Positions 1 to 7,868 are shown, numbered from the stretch's first letter. The stretch is DNA of 19,742 nucleotides from Nitrolancea sp040255925 (GCA_040255925.1 JBDZVX010000045.1:1-19742); one strand, 5' to 3'. Notes: generated by a model not told the origin, from the letters alone. Numbers and translations: made by a program.

Positions 1-14
1 TAGCCTGAGGCTAC

Positions 15-2210
15 ATGATGGCGGCCGATTTGCCCACCCACTCTGAACACTTACGTCTCCACCAACGCGGCGTGGAATGCGCTGGAATCAACTATAATCA
101 GCCGGTCGTTCTTTCACCTGATGGCGGTGCCTGGATGCGGAATCTACTCGGACGGTTGCTCGACCGGTCTCCACAGAGCCTTGCCGGGATCGCACGGTCT
201 TGGGAGATCGATCTGCGAGGCACGAACCTCCATCACGATGTCAGTCACCTCTATCGCACGCTAACCGACCCGTGGAACTTCGCGTTCGCCTGGGATGGGC
301 TTCCCCCGGCCGAGCGAACCGTTCTTCGCGTATTCGCCGATGGGGTCCCACGCGATGCCGAGAGGCAGATCCGGGACGTCGAACTGAACCCGGATGATTT
401 CCTTCCGGCGCTCCGAATGCTCTACAAGGCCGGCTACCTCTACCACAACACCGCCTCCGTCGAAGAGCCGCACGCGCCGGTCGAGTTGTTTATGCCGCCG
501 GATCTGGCAAGCATGATCGCTCAGCTGACATGGGAGCAAGAGGCCGGCGAGCCGAGTGCGGAACCGGTGCCGGCGTTGCTTCAACGAATGGACGAGGCGG
601 GACTGATCGAGTTGGCTCGCGAGCTTGGCCATCGCTTCATTCCCGCAGTATCGCAGCGTGCTGAACTGGCGAGCTATATCGAAACTCGATTGACTGATCC
701 CGATTACATCGACTCATCCGTTCAAGCCCTCGATCCGCAGGCCTCCCAGCTTTGGCGGTGGTTAATCCAGCACTTGCTTCCTGCCGGGCCGGATGACGTC
801 CGTGCTGCTCTCGGGTTCACATCGACCGATCTCAGGGCGGCAGTCCACGCCTTGGCCCGGCGCGGATTGATCTGGCGTGGGTACGGGGATACGGGTGACG
901 ATAGGTGCTTGCGGCTGGTCGTTCCGGATGCCATTCGATATCCAAAGCGTCCGGACCCTTTGCCCCAGCCGGACCTGGTCGAATTCGATGCGAATCAGGT
1001 GGCGACCGGTGATGGGATTCACCCCGATGCGGCGGCCTGGGATCTGTTGACCTTGCTCCGGGAGCGAATGAGTCGGAGCGTTGTTCGCCTGGGCAATGAC
1101 AGCAGCCGGGGAGCGGCCAGCTTCGGACGTACCAATCCCCAATTCTGGCGGGGCGCCGGTAGCACATCTCCGACCGGCTACCTGGCGTTCCTCGACTACC
1201 TGGCGGTGGGTCTGGGATTGGTCGCCGATCGAGACGCCCTGGTCCCGGTGGCTGAACGACTCACTCCCTGGACACGGTTGAGCTTCGAGGAGCAGACCCG
1301 CCGGATGATTGAGATCTGGCGGAACGCGGCCGAGTGGTTTGAGGGAGCGACGGTGGAGTCGTTTCACGCCTGGGGAGCCGATTGGCCTGGGCTGCGGGGG
1401 GCTCTCCTCTCAGCGCTGACCGAACTCGAAACAGACCGCTGGTTTACCCTGGATTCGTTCGCCCGGCGGTTCGCGGCGAGCCACCCTGCCGTTTTGGGCG
1501 CTCATGTGACCGTGGCGTCGGCCAACGAGCCGGTTGATGAACCACCAACATCCCGGCGTGAGGGTGTCGTACGGCGCGCGGCTGAAATCACGCTGATGAC
1601 GGCCTGCCAATGGCTTGGACTCGTGGAATTGGTGGGCATCCCGAAGGGGCCGCTCATGATTCGCGTCACGCGACGGGGTTCGCTGATCGCCACGGGTGCT
1701 GAGGCAGAGGCAGGGGGGCCGGCACGCGAAGGGCCGCCGCTGGCCGTGCAACCGAACTTTGATATTTTCCTTCTCACACCGTCCCCCCGTCGCGTTTGGG
1801 CGCTCTCCGCCTTTGCCGAAGGTTCGCACTTGGACCGGGTTAGTATCTACCGGCTTACAGAGCAGAGTGTGCTCCGCTCGCTAGAGGCCGGGGTCAGTGT
1901 CCGGAATGTGGTCCGCTTTCTTGAGCACCAGAATGGCTCACCGCTTCCCCAAAATGTTGCGTATGCCCTCCATGAATGGGGGGTCCGGCACCGGATAGTC
2001 GGCGTTCGCGGGTCGCTGTTGCTGCATGTCGATGGCGAGGCCGCAGCTGGTGAGATCGAACGGCTCCTGCGCGAGCGTGGTGTCGCGGCGGAGCGCCTGT
2101 CTGGTGATCGCTTGCTGGTCGCCCTACCCCAGGACGGGGATGCGACGGCTTTCGTCGAGCGGATCGCGCGGACTCTCCGGGATATGGGCCACGTACCGAG
2201 ACGCGAGTAG
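15..2210 (+). CDS. Helicase-associated (Helicase_C_3-type) domain protein
   Basis: A 731-residue soluble protein. It resembles the large helicase-associated proteins of Actinobacteria and Chloroflexota whose C-terminal part is the XPB/Ssl2-like Helicase_C_3 domain. The signature is the segment around residues 576-590 (AVQPNFDIFLL), where this family has its 'vQPnf/l' strand. After it come a helical part and a C-terminal alpha/beta region with alternating hydrophobic strands (VGVRGSLLLHV). The N-terminal 400 residues look like repeated winged-helix modules (for example 'LARRGLIWRGYG'). I see no Walker A (GxGKT/S) or DEAD/DEAH motif, so it should not be a helicase itself; a partner helicase is possible but not visible. 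The start is fixed near 15 because a TGA lies in frame at 6-8; ATG at 15 or 18 fits CTGAGG at 5-10. The family call is by recollection of motifs; the cellular role is unknown. Confidence 0.75.
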   Translation: MMAADLPTHSEHLRLHQRGVECAGINYNQPVVLSPDGGAWMRNLLGRLLDRSPQSLAGIARSWEIDLRGTNLHHDVSHLYRTLTDPWNFAFAWDGLPPAERTVLRVFADGVPRDAERQIRDVELNPDDFLPALRMLYKAGYLYHNTASVEEPHAPVELFMPPDLASMIAQLTWEQEAGEPSAEPVPALLQRMDEAGLIELARELGHRFIPAVSQRAELASYIETRLTDPDYIDSSVQALDPQASQLWRWLIQHLLPAGPDDVRAALGFTSTDLRAAVHALARRGLIWRGYGDTGDDRCLRLVVPDAIRYPKRPDPLPQPDLVEFDANQVATGDGIHPDAAAWDLLTLLRERMSRSVVRLGNDSSRGAASFGRTNPQFWRGAGSTSPTGYLAFLDYLAVGLGLVADRDALVPVAERLTPWTRLSFEEQTRRMIEIWRNAAEWFEGATVESFHAWGADWPGLRGALLSALTELETDRWFTLDSFARRFAASHPAVLGAHVTVASANEPVDEPPTSRREGVVRRAAEITLMTACQWLGLVELVGIPKGPLMIRVTRRGSLIATGAEAEAGGPAREGPPLAVQPNFDIFLLTPSPRRVWALSAFAEGSHLDRVSIYRLTEQSVLRSLEAGVSVRNVVRFLEHQNGSPLPQNVAYALHEWGVRHRIVGVRGSLLLHVDGEAAAGEIERLLRERGVAAERLSGDRLLVALPQDGDATAFVERIARTLRDMGHVPRRE

Positions 2211-2250
2211 GCCGGTGACCGGGCCGTTCACGGCTCCGAGGGATTTGCAC

Positions 2251-2317
2251 CGGGAGGGGGAAGCAGCACTTCTACCGGAGGAGGAGAGGGTGGTAGACGT
2301 GCTGCTTGCTGCTCCCG
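2251..2317. repeat. Long imperfect inverted repeat (hairpin)
   Basis: The arms at 2261-2276 (AAGCAGCACTTCTACC) and 2292-2307 (GGTAGACGTGCTGCTT) pair over 16 positions with one mismatch around a 15-nt purine-rich loop. An outer CGGGAG/CTCCCG pair at 2251-2256 and 2312-2317 extends the stem across a 4x4 internal loop. It sits between the end of the helicase-associated gene and the end of the convergent PepSY gene, so it may act as a bidirectional terminator or transcript-end stabiliser. No T-run follows on either side, so a classical Rho-independent terminator is not shown. Confidence 0.55.
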
Positions 2318-2384
2318 ATGACGCATTCAAGTCATCCGGCCGTACCTAGCCGCGAATGACGGCCCTGAACGAAGGAGGCTCCCC

Positions 2385-2405
2385 GCGGGAGAGATATTCA
2401 CCCGC
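2385..2405. other. Small hairpin downstream of the PepSY gene
   Basis: GCGGG (2385-2389) can pair with CCCGC (2401-2405) around an 11-nt A/T-rich loop. On the minus strand it lies about 33 nt past the PepSY stop. The stem is only 5 bp and has no T-tract, so a terminator role is weakly supported. Confidence 0.2.
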
Positions 2406-2437
2406 CTCGCAGGGAGGCTCGGTACGGAACTGGCCGA

Positions 2438-3898
2438 TCAGACGAACGTCCGCTGGAGGACGGGAATACGCCGGATCACCAGAAAGTCAAGCAGGAGCAC
2501 GGCCAGGAGCGAGGCTCCGAGCAAGGGGAACATCACCCCGAGTATGATCATGATCGCCACCGCACCCTTCCAGAGCGGGAAATTCCTCGGCATGGCCGGT
2601 GCGCCAAGCCGCCCGGCTGGCCGCCGCGTCCACCACATCACTGGTGCCGTGACCGTCAATACCAGAATGCCCAGCGTCGTGGCGAGCATCAGAAGTTGAT
2701 TCGGCACGCCGAAGCGCTCTCCGGTATGGATGGAGATGCCGTTTTCGACGACCTTCGGAATCGTGCCGAACTGCTCCCAGCCGACATTGGCCAACACGTC
2801 GCCACTGTACTGGTCGATGTGCATGACCACTTCATTCTTTAGATCTCCGCCAAACAATGAGAACGTGTAGACACCCTCTGGATCTTGTGGAAGGCGAATA
2901 TTGTAGCCGGAATGGATCCCGTTGGCCTCCGCGATTCCGATTACCGAGTCGAGATCGAGGGGTACGGCTTGCCGTGCCGTGGGCGCCGTGGCCGAACTCG
3001 CGGTCGATCCACCATGCCCTTCATGGCCTGCTTCCGTGCTTGACAGCGGAATGGGCAATTGTTCGGCGGCCCAGGGAATGATCTTCGAGCCGTCTTGGTT
3101 GAGCGATCCGGTTAGCACGGTGGATTTTGGTGCGTCGAAGAAGCCCGAAGGATATTGATTCCACACCTGCGAGAATTTATTTCCCCAAAAGCCGGTCCAG
3201 GGTAAGCCGGTGAGAATCATGAACAGGACCAGGAGAGAGCCATAAAAGCCGGTGAGCGCGTGAACATCGCGCCAGAGTGTTCGTCCCCTCGCCCGAAGGC
3301 GTGGCAGGAGTGCTCCCCAAAAAGCCGAGCGCTTACGGGGGAACCAGAGGTAGAGCCCGGTAAGCACTAGCACCAGCGCCCAGCAGGCCACAAGTTCGAC
3401 GATGTAGTCTCCCACCGTTCCAATCAAGAGCGTGCCGTGGATTTTCTCGGCGATAGCTGGCACCGTTTCGGAGTCAATTCGGTCGCCCTTGACCAATCCA
3501 GTGTAGGGATCAACGTACGCAGTGAGATCGCGGCCATCGGCAGTCTTTAGCCCTACTTCGGCCGCGCGGTCGGCGGCGTCACTCGGGCGGAATCCGGTCG
3601 GCGTCGCATCGGGATAGGCCGCCTCGGCGGATTCCAATTGCTGGGAATAGGAAAGCGCCGGGCCGCTTTGCACGACCTGCATGAGGTTGCCGTACATTGC
3701 CTGTTCGATCTGCGGCTTGAAGAGACGAATGATGCCGGTGATTGACAGGATTACGACAACCGGAATAACGAGGAGTCCGGCGTAGAAATGCCAGCGCCAG
3801 ATCACGCGGTAGAAATGGCTAAACGGCCGCGTTTTATCGTCGCGAGACTCCGATGCGTCGTTGCTCTCCAGAGCAGGTCGATCGATTGTGGTCGCCAT
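2438..3898 (-). CDS. PepSY-associated transmembrane protein
   Basis: A 486-residue inner-membrane protein of the PepSY_TM (PiuB-like) group. Members are usually linked to metal or siderophore handling or to heme/flavin-linked membrane reductases; the substrate here cannot be read. The N-terminal block HFYRVIWRWHFYAGLLVIP (residues 28-46) and the first helix (37-60) are typical. Further helices lie near 160-187, 208-237, 401-424 and 443-476. PepSY-like extracytoplasmic segments fall between them (about 80-140, and 313-375 including the 'YSGDVLANVGW' strand). A short His/Gly stretch (GHEGHGG, 291-297) lies in the outer loop. The start at 3898 was chosen because AGGAGGG stands about 6 nt upstream; the open frame extends back to 3994 but that extension has no good ribosome site. 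It is convergent with the preceding helicase-associated gene. Confidence 0.85.
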   Translation of the reverse strand: MATTIDRPALESNDASESRDDKTRPFSHFYRVIWRWHFYAGLLVIPVVVILSITGIIRLFKPQIEQAMYGNLMQVVQSGPALSYSQQLESAEAAYPDATPTGFRPSDAADRAAEVGLKTADGRDLTAYVDPYTGLVKGDRIDSETVPAIAEKIHGTLLIGTVGDYIVELVACWALVLVLTGLYLWFPRKRSAFWGALLPRLRARGRTLWRDVHALTGFYGSLLVLFMILTGLPWTGFWGNKFSQVWNQYPSGFFDAPKSTVLTGSLNQDGSKIIPWAAEQLPIPLSSTEAGHEGHGGSTASSATAPTARQAVPLDLDSVIGIAEANGIHSGYNIRLPQDPEGVYTFSLFGGDLKNEVVMHIDQYSGDVLANVGWEQFGTIPKVVENGISIHTGERFGVPNQLLMLATTLGILVLTVTAPVMWWTRRPAGRLGAPAMPRNFPLWKGAVAIMIILGVMFPLLGASLLAVLLLDFLVIRRIPVLQRTFV

Positions 3899-4024
3899 CG
3901 ATAGCCCTCCTGGCTTGTGTTGTGTTACCCAAAACGTTGCCAAATGTTTCAGACTATCCGGCACGCACCGGTGGGTGCCGCATGCTGAAACCAATCCGAT
4001 GGTAAGTGCCGCTGGCGCAATGCC

Positions 4025-4066
4025 ATATGGCCCGTGGAGGCCGGGGAAGGGCTAAATCAGGGCTAC
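4025..4066 (-). repeat. Diverged direct repeat, copy 1
   Basis: On the plus strand this reads ATATGGCCCGTGGAG, then 7 variable bases, then AAGGGCTAAATCAGGGCTAC. Copy 2 at 4333-4373 has the same layout with 6 variable bases and 3 substitutions in the two conserved blocks (15 + 20 nt). Weaker similarity extends outwards on both sides (ATCCGATG on one side, GGNATGNTGCC on the other). The copy sits about 130-170 bp upstream of the PepSY start. Confidence 0.65.
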
Positions 4067-4154
4067 GAAATTCAAAGGAATGGTGCCTGATGTGCTAGTC
4101 CGGTACGGTGAAGGCGAAATTGGGATATGGGCAGATCATCATGTCGGTGGGTTC

Positions 4155-4400
4155 TCATTCTCCGTCAGTTCGAATCAGAGCAGGATTAGACGCATGTGCG
4201 GTCACGCTGATCCTCGTGGTCTCTCTGAAGGGGTTGAAGTCCGTATCATGCTCGTACACGTCCACGCCCTCAGGCAAGCTGATCCGATGTGTTTGGCCCG
4301 GCCCAGACGGTACGAGTCGCCGGCGAGAGAGGATATGGCCCGCGGAGCCGTCAAAGGGCTGAATCCGGGCTACCGTGACGGGGGATGTTGCCGGAAAGAG
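4155..4400 (-). pseudogene. Possible gene remnant: open frame without start codon
   Basis: Between a TAG at 4401-4403 and a TGA at 4155-4157 the minus strand is open for about 81 codons. The predicted residues do not have the Arg/Pro/Ala-rich look of chance frames: for example VARIQPFDGSAGHIL, then ISLPEGVDVYEHDTDFNPF, then TTRISVTAHASNPALIRTDG. No ATG occurs in the frame; TTG and GTG appear only midway. It may be the 3' remnant of a gene, or the coding part of the duplicated block, since copy 2 of the repeat lies inside it. I do not recognise a family. A chance open frame remains possible. Confidence 0.3.
4333..4373 (-). repeat. Diverged direct repeat, copy 2
   Basis: On the plus strand this reads ATATGGCCCGCGGAG, then 6 variable bases, then AAGGGCTGAATCCGGGCTAC. 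It matches copy 1 (4025-4066), which lies 308 bp away in the same orientation. Read on the minus strand, both copies give similar peptides (VALI-stop-PFPG versus VARIQPFDG), so the duplication may be of a formerly coding segment. Confidence 0.65.
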
Positions 4401-4491
4401 CTACTCCTCATGGTATAGAGTGGCCGTGGGGAAGATGGCTGGGAGATGACATCCGGCGAAGGCAAGGACATGGTTTTCCGGAGGGAAAGCG

Positions 4492-5151
4492 TTAGCGCCG
4501 GCCTCGGGTTGGCCTGATCCAACCGCGTGCCATGCCGTATGCGGCGGCTTGCCGCCGGCTGCGCAGATGGAGTTTCCCAAGCACATTCTTGATGTGATTC
4601 TTGACCGTGTGCTCACTGATGAACAGTTTCGCGGCGATCTCCTTGTTGGAGAGCCGCGCCGCGACCAGTTCGAGCACTTCGAGTTCCCGCGTGGTGAGCT
4701 CGGCTTCCGGCTCGGCCGGTTCGTCCTGGCGGCGAAACTCTTCGAGCATACGCGTGGCGATACGCCGTGAGATCGCGGCTTCGCCGCGAGCAAGTCCACG
4801 CAGTTGATCGATGAGTTCGGTAGAGCGGATGTTTTTGAGCAGGTATCCCTGGGCGCCGGCTTTTATCGCCTCCAGGAGCTTATCGGTGTCGTCGTGGACC
4901 GTGACCATGACCACGGCGATGTCCGGCAAAGCTTCCGTGAGCCGGCGGGTGGCGATGACGCCGTCCTCACCAGGCATGTCGATATCCATGAGCACGAGAT
5001 CCGGGTGAAGCGTGTGAGCCTGAGTGAGAGCGCCCTCTGCGTCCGACGCCTCACCGACGACGGCAAAGTCATCGTGATACGACAGAAGCGCGGCTAACCC
5101 TTCACGGAACAGTGTATGATCGTCAACGAGCAGCACTCGCGAGCAAGCCAT
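4492..5151 (-). CDS. NarL/FixJ-family response regulator
   Basis: A 219-residue cytoplasmic transcription regulator with a receiver domain (about 5-120) and a LuxR-type helix-turn-helix (about 150-212). Receiver residues are intact: acidic pair D10/D11, phospho-acceptor D56 in LVLMDIDMPG, T84, and K106 in GYLLKN. The DNA-binding part shows LTTRELEVLELVA and NKEIAAKLFISEHTVKNHI. The start at 5151 is preceded by GGAGGAGG; the open frame continues to a TTG at 5166, which lies inside that ribosome site and is less likely. The gene begins inside the 3' end of the kinase gene (29-nt overlap), so the pair is probably translationally coupled. The target genes are not shown by the sequence. Confidence 0.93.
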   Translation of the reverse strand: MACSRVLLVDDHTLFREGLAALLSYHDDFAVVGEASDAEGALTQAHTLHPDLVLMDIDMPGEDGVIATRRLTEALPDIAVVMVTVHDDTDKLLEAIKAGAQGYLLKNIRSTELIDQLRGLARGEAAISRRIATRMLEEFRRQDEPAEPEAELTTRELEVLELVAARLSNKEIAAKLFISEHTVKNHIKNVLGKLHLRSRRQAAAYGMARGWIRPTRGRR

Positions 5152-6049
5152 GTTCCTCCTCCACAAATGGTAACCGGACTGTCACGAGCGTGCCGTTGCC
5201 GGGTTGGCTCTCGACGCGGAGCGAGCCGCCCAGGCTCTCGGTGCGTTCGCGCATCGTGGATAGCCCGAACGAGCGGCGACCATGACCCGGGTCACGGGCC
5301 GGATCGAATCCGCGTCCGTCGTCGCCAACGACTAATTCGAGCACGCCCTGTTCTTGGCACTGGAGCGTGACCCAGGCATGCTCGGCGTCCGCGTGCTTTC
5401 GGATGTTCGCGAGCGCTTCCTGCGTAATCCGGAAGATCTGGAGCGCGCTCAGCGCCGGAATATGCTCGACCGGACCGCTCGTGCACAGGGCTACCGAGAG
5501 CCGGTGTCGTTCTTCAAACTCGTCCAGGTAATCCGTGAGGGTAGGCAAGAGTCCCCGCTCGGCGATCCGGTTGCGAAGTCCGACGATCGACTCATGCACG
5601 TCCACTGAAAGTTCGTCGGCCACGCCACGGAGCCGCTCGAGTTCGACGATCGCCTCTTCCCGGCGTTCGGCTGCCACCAGCTCCTGCACGGTGCCGAGCC
5701 GGAGCGAAAGGTATGCGACGAGTTGAGCGACACCATCGTGCAGCTCATGACTCAGCCGTTCACGCTCCTCGATCACCGCCGACAGGGCGGCGACCTCGCG
5801 GCTTTGCCTCAGGGTGCGGGCTTGAAGGCGTGCGATAAGCCGGAAAACGAATTCGGAGAAGCCGAATGCCAGGACGAATGTGAGAAGACCAACGAGAAGG
5901 TTTCCGTAGGAAACCGGGAGCAAATGCTCCAGGAAGTCATGACGCACCGTCTCATAGGCGAAGATCGCGAACGCGGGTACGAGACTCGTCAACCACTTGA
6001 GCCGGGTGAGCTGGCGACGCGTGAGTTCGAGATCAGTGGACCTACTCAT
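5123..6049 (-). CDS. Membrane sensor histidine kinase, HisKA_3 (NarX/LiaS type)
   Basis: A 308-residue kinase that should phosphorylate the response regulator it overlaps. Two hydrophobic segments (about 18-34 and 48-70) form a minimal membrane domain with only a short loop between them, so the signal is probably sensed in or near the membrane. The dimerisation/phosphoacceptor helix has ERERLSHELHDGVAQL with the expected phospho-histidine at H104. The ATPase domain shows the N box (ITQEALANIRKHA), G1 (DDGRGFD) and G2 (SFGLSTMRERTESLGG) motifs. The start at 6049 follows GGAGCAGGAC. The stimulus is unknown. Its position next to a respiratory operon is suggestive only, since an unrelated gene and two spacers separate them. 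Confidence 0.92.
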   Translation of the reverse strand: MSRSTDLELTRRQLTRLKWLTSLVPAFAIFAYETVRHDFLEHLLPVSYGNLLVGLLTFVLAFGFSEFVFRLIARLQARTLRQSREVAALSAVIEERERLSHELHDGVAQLVAYLSLRLGTVQELVAAERREEAIVELERLRGVADELSVDVHESIVGLRNRIAERGLLPTLTDYLDEFEERHRLSVALCTSGPVEHIPALSALQIFRITQEALANIRKHADAEHAWVTLQCQEQGVLELVVGDDGRGFDPARDPGHGRRSFGLSTMRERTESLGGSLRVESQPGNGTLVTVRLPFVEEEHGLLASAAR

Positions 6050-6324
6050 GTCCTGCTCCGGATACTGTTACAGTTGCTCAGACATCGTTGCTTTGCGGCA
6101 TTAATACCATGTTCCTGCCGGACCGTATAGACGGCCGATCCCCGGGGTGATACGCGCGGCTATCGTGGGAGTCAGGATCTCGACGAGGATGGTCTGCGTT
6201 GTCTTTGACCGGCACTTCCATCGATTCGCATCGTATCCTGGCGTTTGTTCACCGTTACGCGGCATCGGTAGTCTATTCCATACCGGCCGCTTTCTTCGAG
6301 ACGCTGTCTAGCTTCGCGCAGATT

Positions 6325-6717
6325 CTACCTCTTGATGGGAGGGTCGGCGGATTGTCTTGCCAGCAGGAGCAATGCTTGCAGCGCCGCCCCTTCGGGATCA
6401 TCCGCGACGACATTGACGAGTGTAGAGCCATTTTCATCGAAGGCCAGGCAGGCGACATCCTCCGGCAGGCAGTCGATTACCACGACCTCCGCGAGTTCTC
6501 GTAGCTGGTCCATGAGCTGGTCCAAGCGGGGAATCACGACTTCGCTCTCCCCAAGCGCGCGAGGTGTTCCTCCCACGTTCGCCACGCCATCCGGACTGAG
6601 GACCCAATTCCAGGTGGCGGGCCGAAAGAGGATCGCGAGCGCCTTCCGGTGCTGCCGGCAGAGCTGGAGGTAGCTGGACGAAAAGCCATTCGGCGCGGGC
6701 TCGTTCACGTGTTTCAT
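6325..6717 (-). CDS. Small protein of unknown function
   Basis: A 130-residue, apparently soluble protein that I do not recognise. It has a hydrophobic/acidic C-terminal half (AEVVVIDCLPEDVACLAFDE, then STLVNVVADDPEGAALQALL) with alternating strands and a helix, which reads like a small alpha/beta domain. The start at 6717 (MKHVNEPAP) is preceded by GGGAG; the frame is open back to 6747. It is transcribed divergently from the respiratory operon at 6885, with about 167 bp between them that must hold both promoters. The plus strand here has competing open frames that look like shadows, so the call is moderate. Confidence 0.55.
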   Translation of the reverse strand: MKHVNEPAPNGFSSSYLQLCRQHRKALAILFRPATWNWVLSPDGVANVGGTPRALGESEVVIPRLDQLMDQLRELAEVVVIDCLPEDVACLAFDENGSTLVNVVADDPEGAALQALLLLARQSADPPIKR

Positions 6718-6884
6718 GGCTCCCGGTTCTCGATTGAAAAAACGCACGACATTCTAGATTTAATCGCCCGATCTCCGGTTCGGGAGTTCCAATTGCCTGC
6801 CAGCCTTCCCTATCAGTCGCCTCCCGGCACAGACATTGCGGGCTCTGATCCAGCCAATCGCAATGGTGATACCTGGAGGATGCC

Positions 6885-7199
6885 ATGGCCTTGACCGAGA
6901 TGTTCGGTTACGCCCCCAATACCGTGTTGACATCCCAGTGGCAGCAAGTCACAACGACGCTGATCTGGCTGTGGACGTTCGTGGGTGCCATGATCCTCTT
7001 CGCGTTTTCGGTTTTGCTCAGCCTCGGGATGATCCCCTCCCTGATTTCGACAAACGATCTCACCCAACGTGCCCGGTTGACGCGGCCGGTCCTTTATGCG
7101 ATAGCGTTCCTATTTTTCATCGCTGTTATCGTGAGTTTCGCGAATTTCGTCATCAACGTCGTCGTGCTGATAGAAATCTACCCAAAAGCCTGGATTTGA
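6885..7199 (+). CDS. Small two-helix membrane protein leading the ACIII operon
   Basis: A 104-residue protein with two clear hydrophobic helices (about 24-46 and 68-95) joined by a short polar loop (STNDLTQRARLT). The start at 6885 has TGGAGG about 6 nt upstream. It is the first gene of the operon, 70 bp before the pentaheme cytochrome and in the same direction. Some ACIII complexes carry small extra membrane subunits (for example ActG in Chloroflexus). This may be an equivalent, but I cannot show homology, so no symbol is given. It could also be an assembly factor. Confidence 0.75.
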   Translation: MALTEMFGYAPNTVLTSQWQQVTTTLIWLWTFVGAMILFAFSVLLSLGMIPSLISTNDLTQRARLTRPVLYAIAFLFFIAVIVSFANFVINVVVLIEIYPKAWI

Positions 7200-7269
7200 C
7201 GCCCGAACCCTATCGTGCCAGTCGTCTGGCTGATTGATTCCAGCATCGTAATTATCAGGTGGAGCGGGT

Positions 7270-7863
7270 ATGCAGCGATACCTCCGAGCGTCAGTCGTTG
7301 TCGTCATCATCCTCTTACTCCTGGCGATACCGATCACCGCTGTACTCGCGCGGAGCTACTTCCTGAGTCCGACCGCGTATCCGACTCCCACCCAGCCGAT
7401 TTTATTTCCGCACTCCGTCCACGTCACCGGCCTTGGGCTTGACTGCACGTTTTGTCACCGCTTCGCGACCGGCCAGGCGCTGGTAAGCGTGAGTGGGGCA
7501 ACGATACCGGTGAAGGGTGACTTTAGCGAAGAGACCTCCGGTAATGCCTATGTCCCCGCACTAGAGCAGTGCATGTTCTGTCACAAGGTGATTCCGACGA
7601 CTAACCGGCCGGAGCTTCAACGTCTTGTCGCAGCGTTCAACTCCGCTACGCCAATCGAGTGGAAGCACGTTTATCAAATGCCCGATCATGTCCATTTCGT
7701 TCATTCGGTTCATATCAACGCGGGATTCCAGTGTAGCACCTGTCATGGCGATGTCGGCAAGATGACGACCGCCACTAGGGCGCGTGATCTCCGGATGGGC
7801 GACTGCATCAAGTGTCACCAGCAGAACGGTGCCCGGACCGACTGCGCGGTCTGTCATTACTAG
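7270..7863 (+). CDS. actA: Pentaheme cytochrome c, alternative complex III subunit ActA
   Basis: A 197-residue periplasmic (outward-facing) multiheme cytochrome held by an N-terminal membrane helix (about 7-28). Five CXXCH motifs are present: CTFCH (59-63), CMFCH (101-105), CSTCH (155-159), CIKCH (179-183) and CAVCH (192-196). Extra histidines, such as HVHFVHSVH around 140-148, are available as distal heme ligands. Five hemes, this size and the position just before the ActB-like gene match ActA, which passes electrons towards the outer face of the complex. The start follows GGTGGAG. Only 5 nt separate its stop from the next gene's start. Confidence 0.9.
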   Translation: MQRYLRASVVVVIILLLLAIPITAVLARSYFLSPTAYPTPTQPILFPHSVHVTGLGLDCTFCHRFATGQALVSVSGATIPVKGDFSEETSGNAYVPALEQCMFCHKVIPTTNRPELQRLVAAFNSATPIEWKHVYQMPDHVHFVHSVHINAGFQCSTCHGDVGKMTTATRARDLRMGDCIKCHQQNGARTDCAVCHY

Positions 7864-7868
7864 TTCGG

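Larger units (their letters stand above)
3899..4491. other. Long spacer between the PepSY gene and the two-component genes
   Basis: About 590 bp without a convincing intact gene. It holds two diverged copies of a ~42-bp block (4025-4066 and 4333-4373) and a minus-strand open frame without a start codon (4155-4400). It must contain the PepSY promoter on the minus strand and the 3' end of the response-regulator transcript. The short hairpin-forming sequence at about 4471-4486 (TTTTCC/GGAAAG type) could mark that 3' end but is weak. Confidence 0.5.

Noticed and set aside
3899..3994. N-terminal extension of the PepSY protein to 3994
   Set aside because: The ribosome site AGGAGGG lies directly before the ATG at 3898 and falls inside the extension; the extra residues do not look like a signal or membrane segment.
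4401..4420. NarL-type heptamer (TACTCCT) near 4402
   Set aside because: Only one half matches the consensus; the inverted half is poor and it lies downstream of the regulator gene.
6199..6504. 101-codon plus-strand open frame
   Set aside because: It overlaps the better-supported minus-strand gene at 6325-6717 and has no ribosome site or family resemblance.
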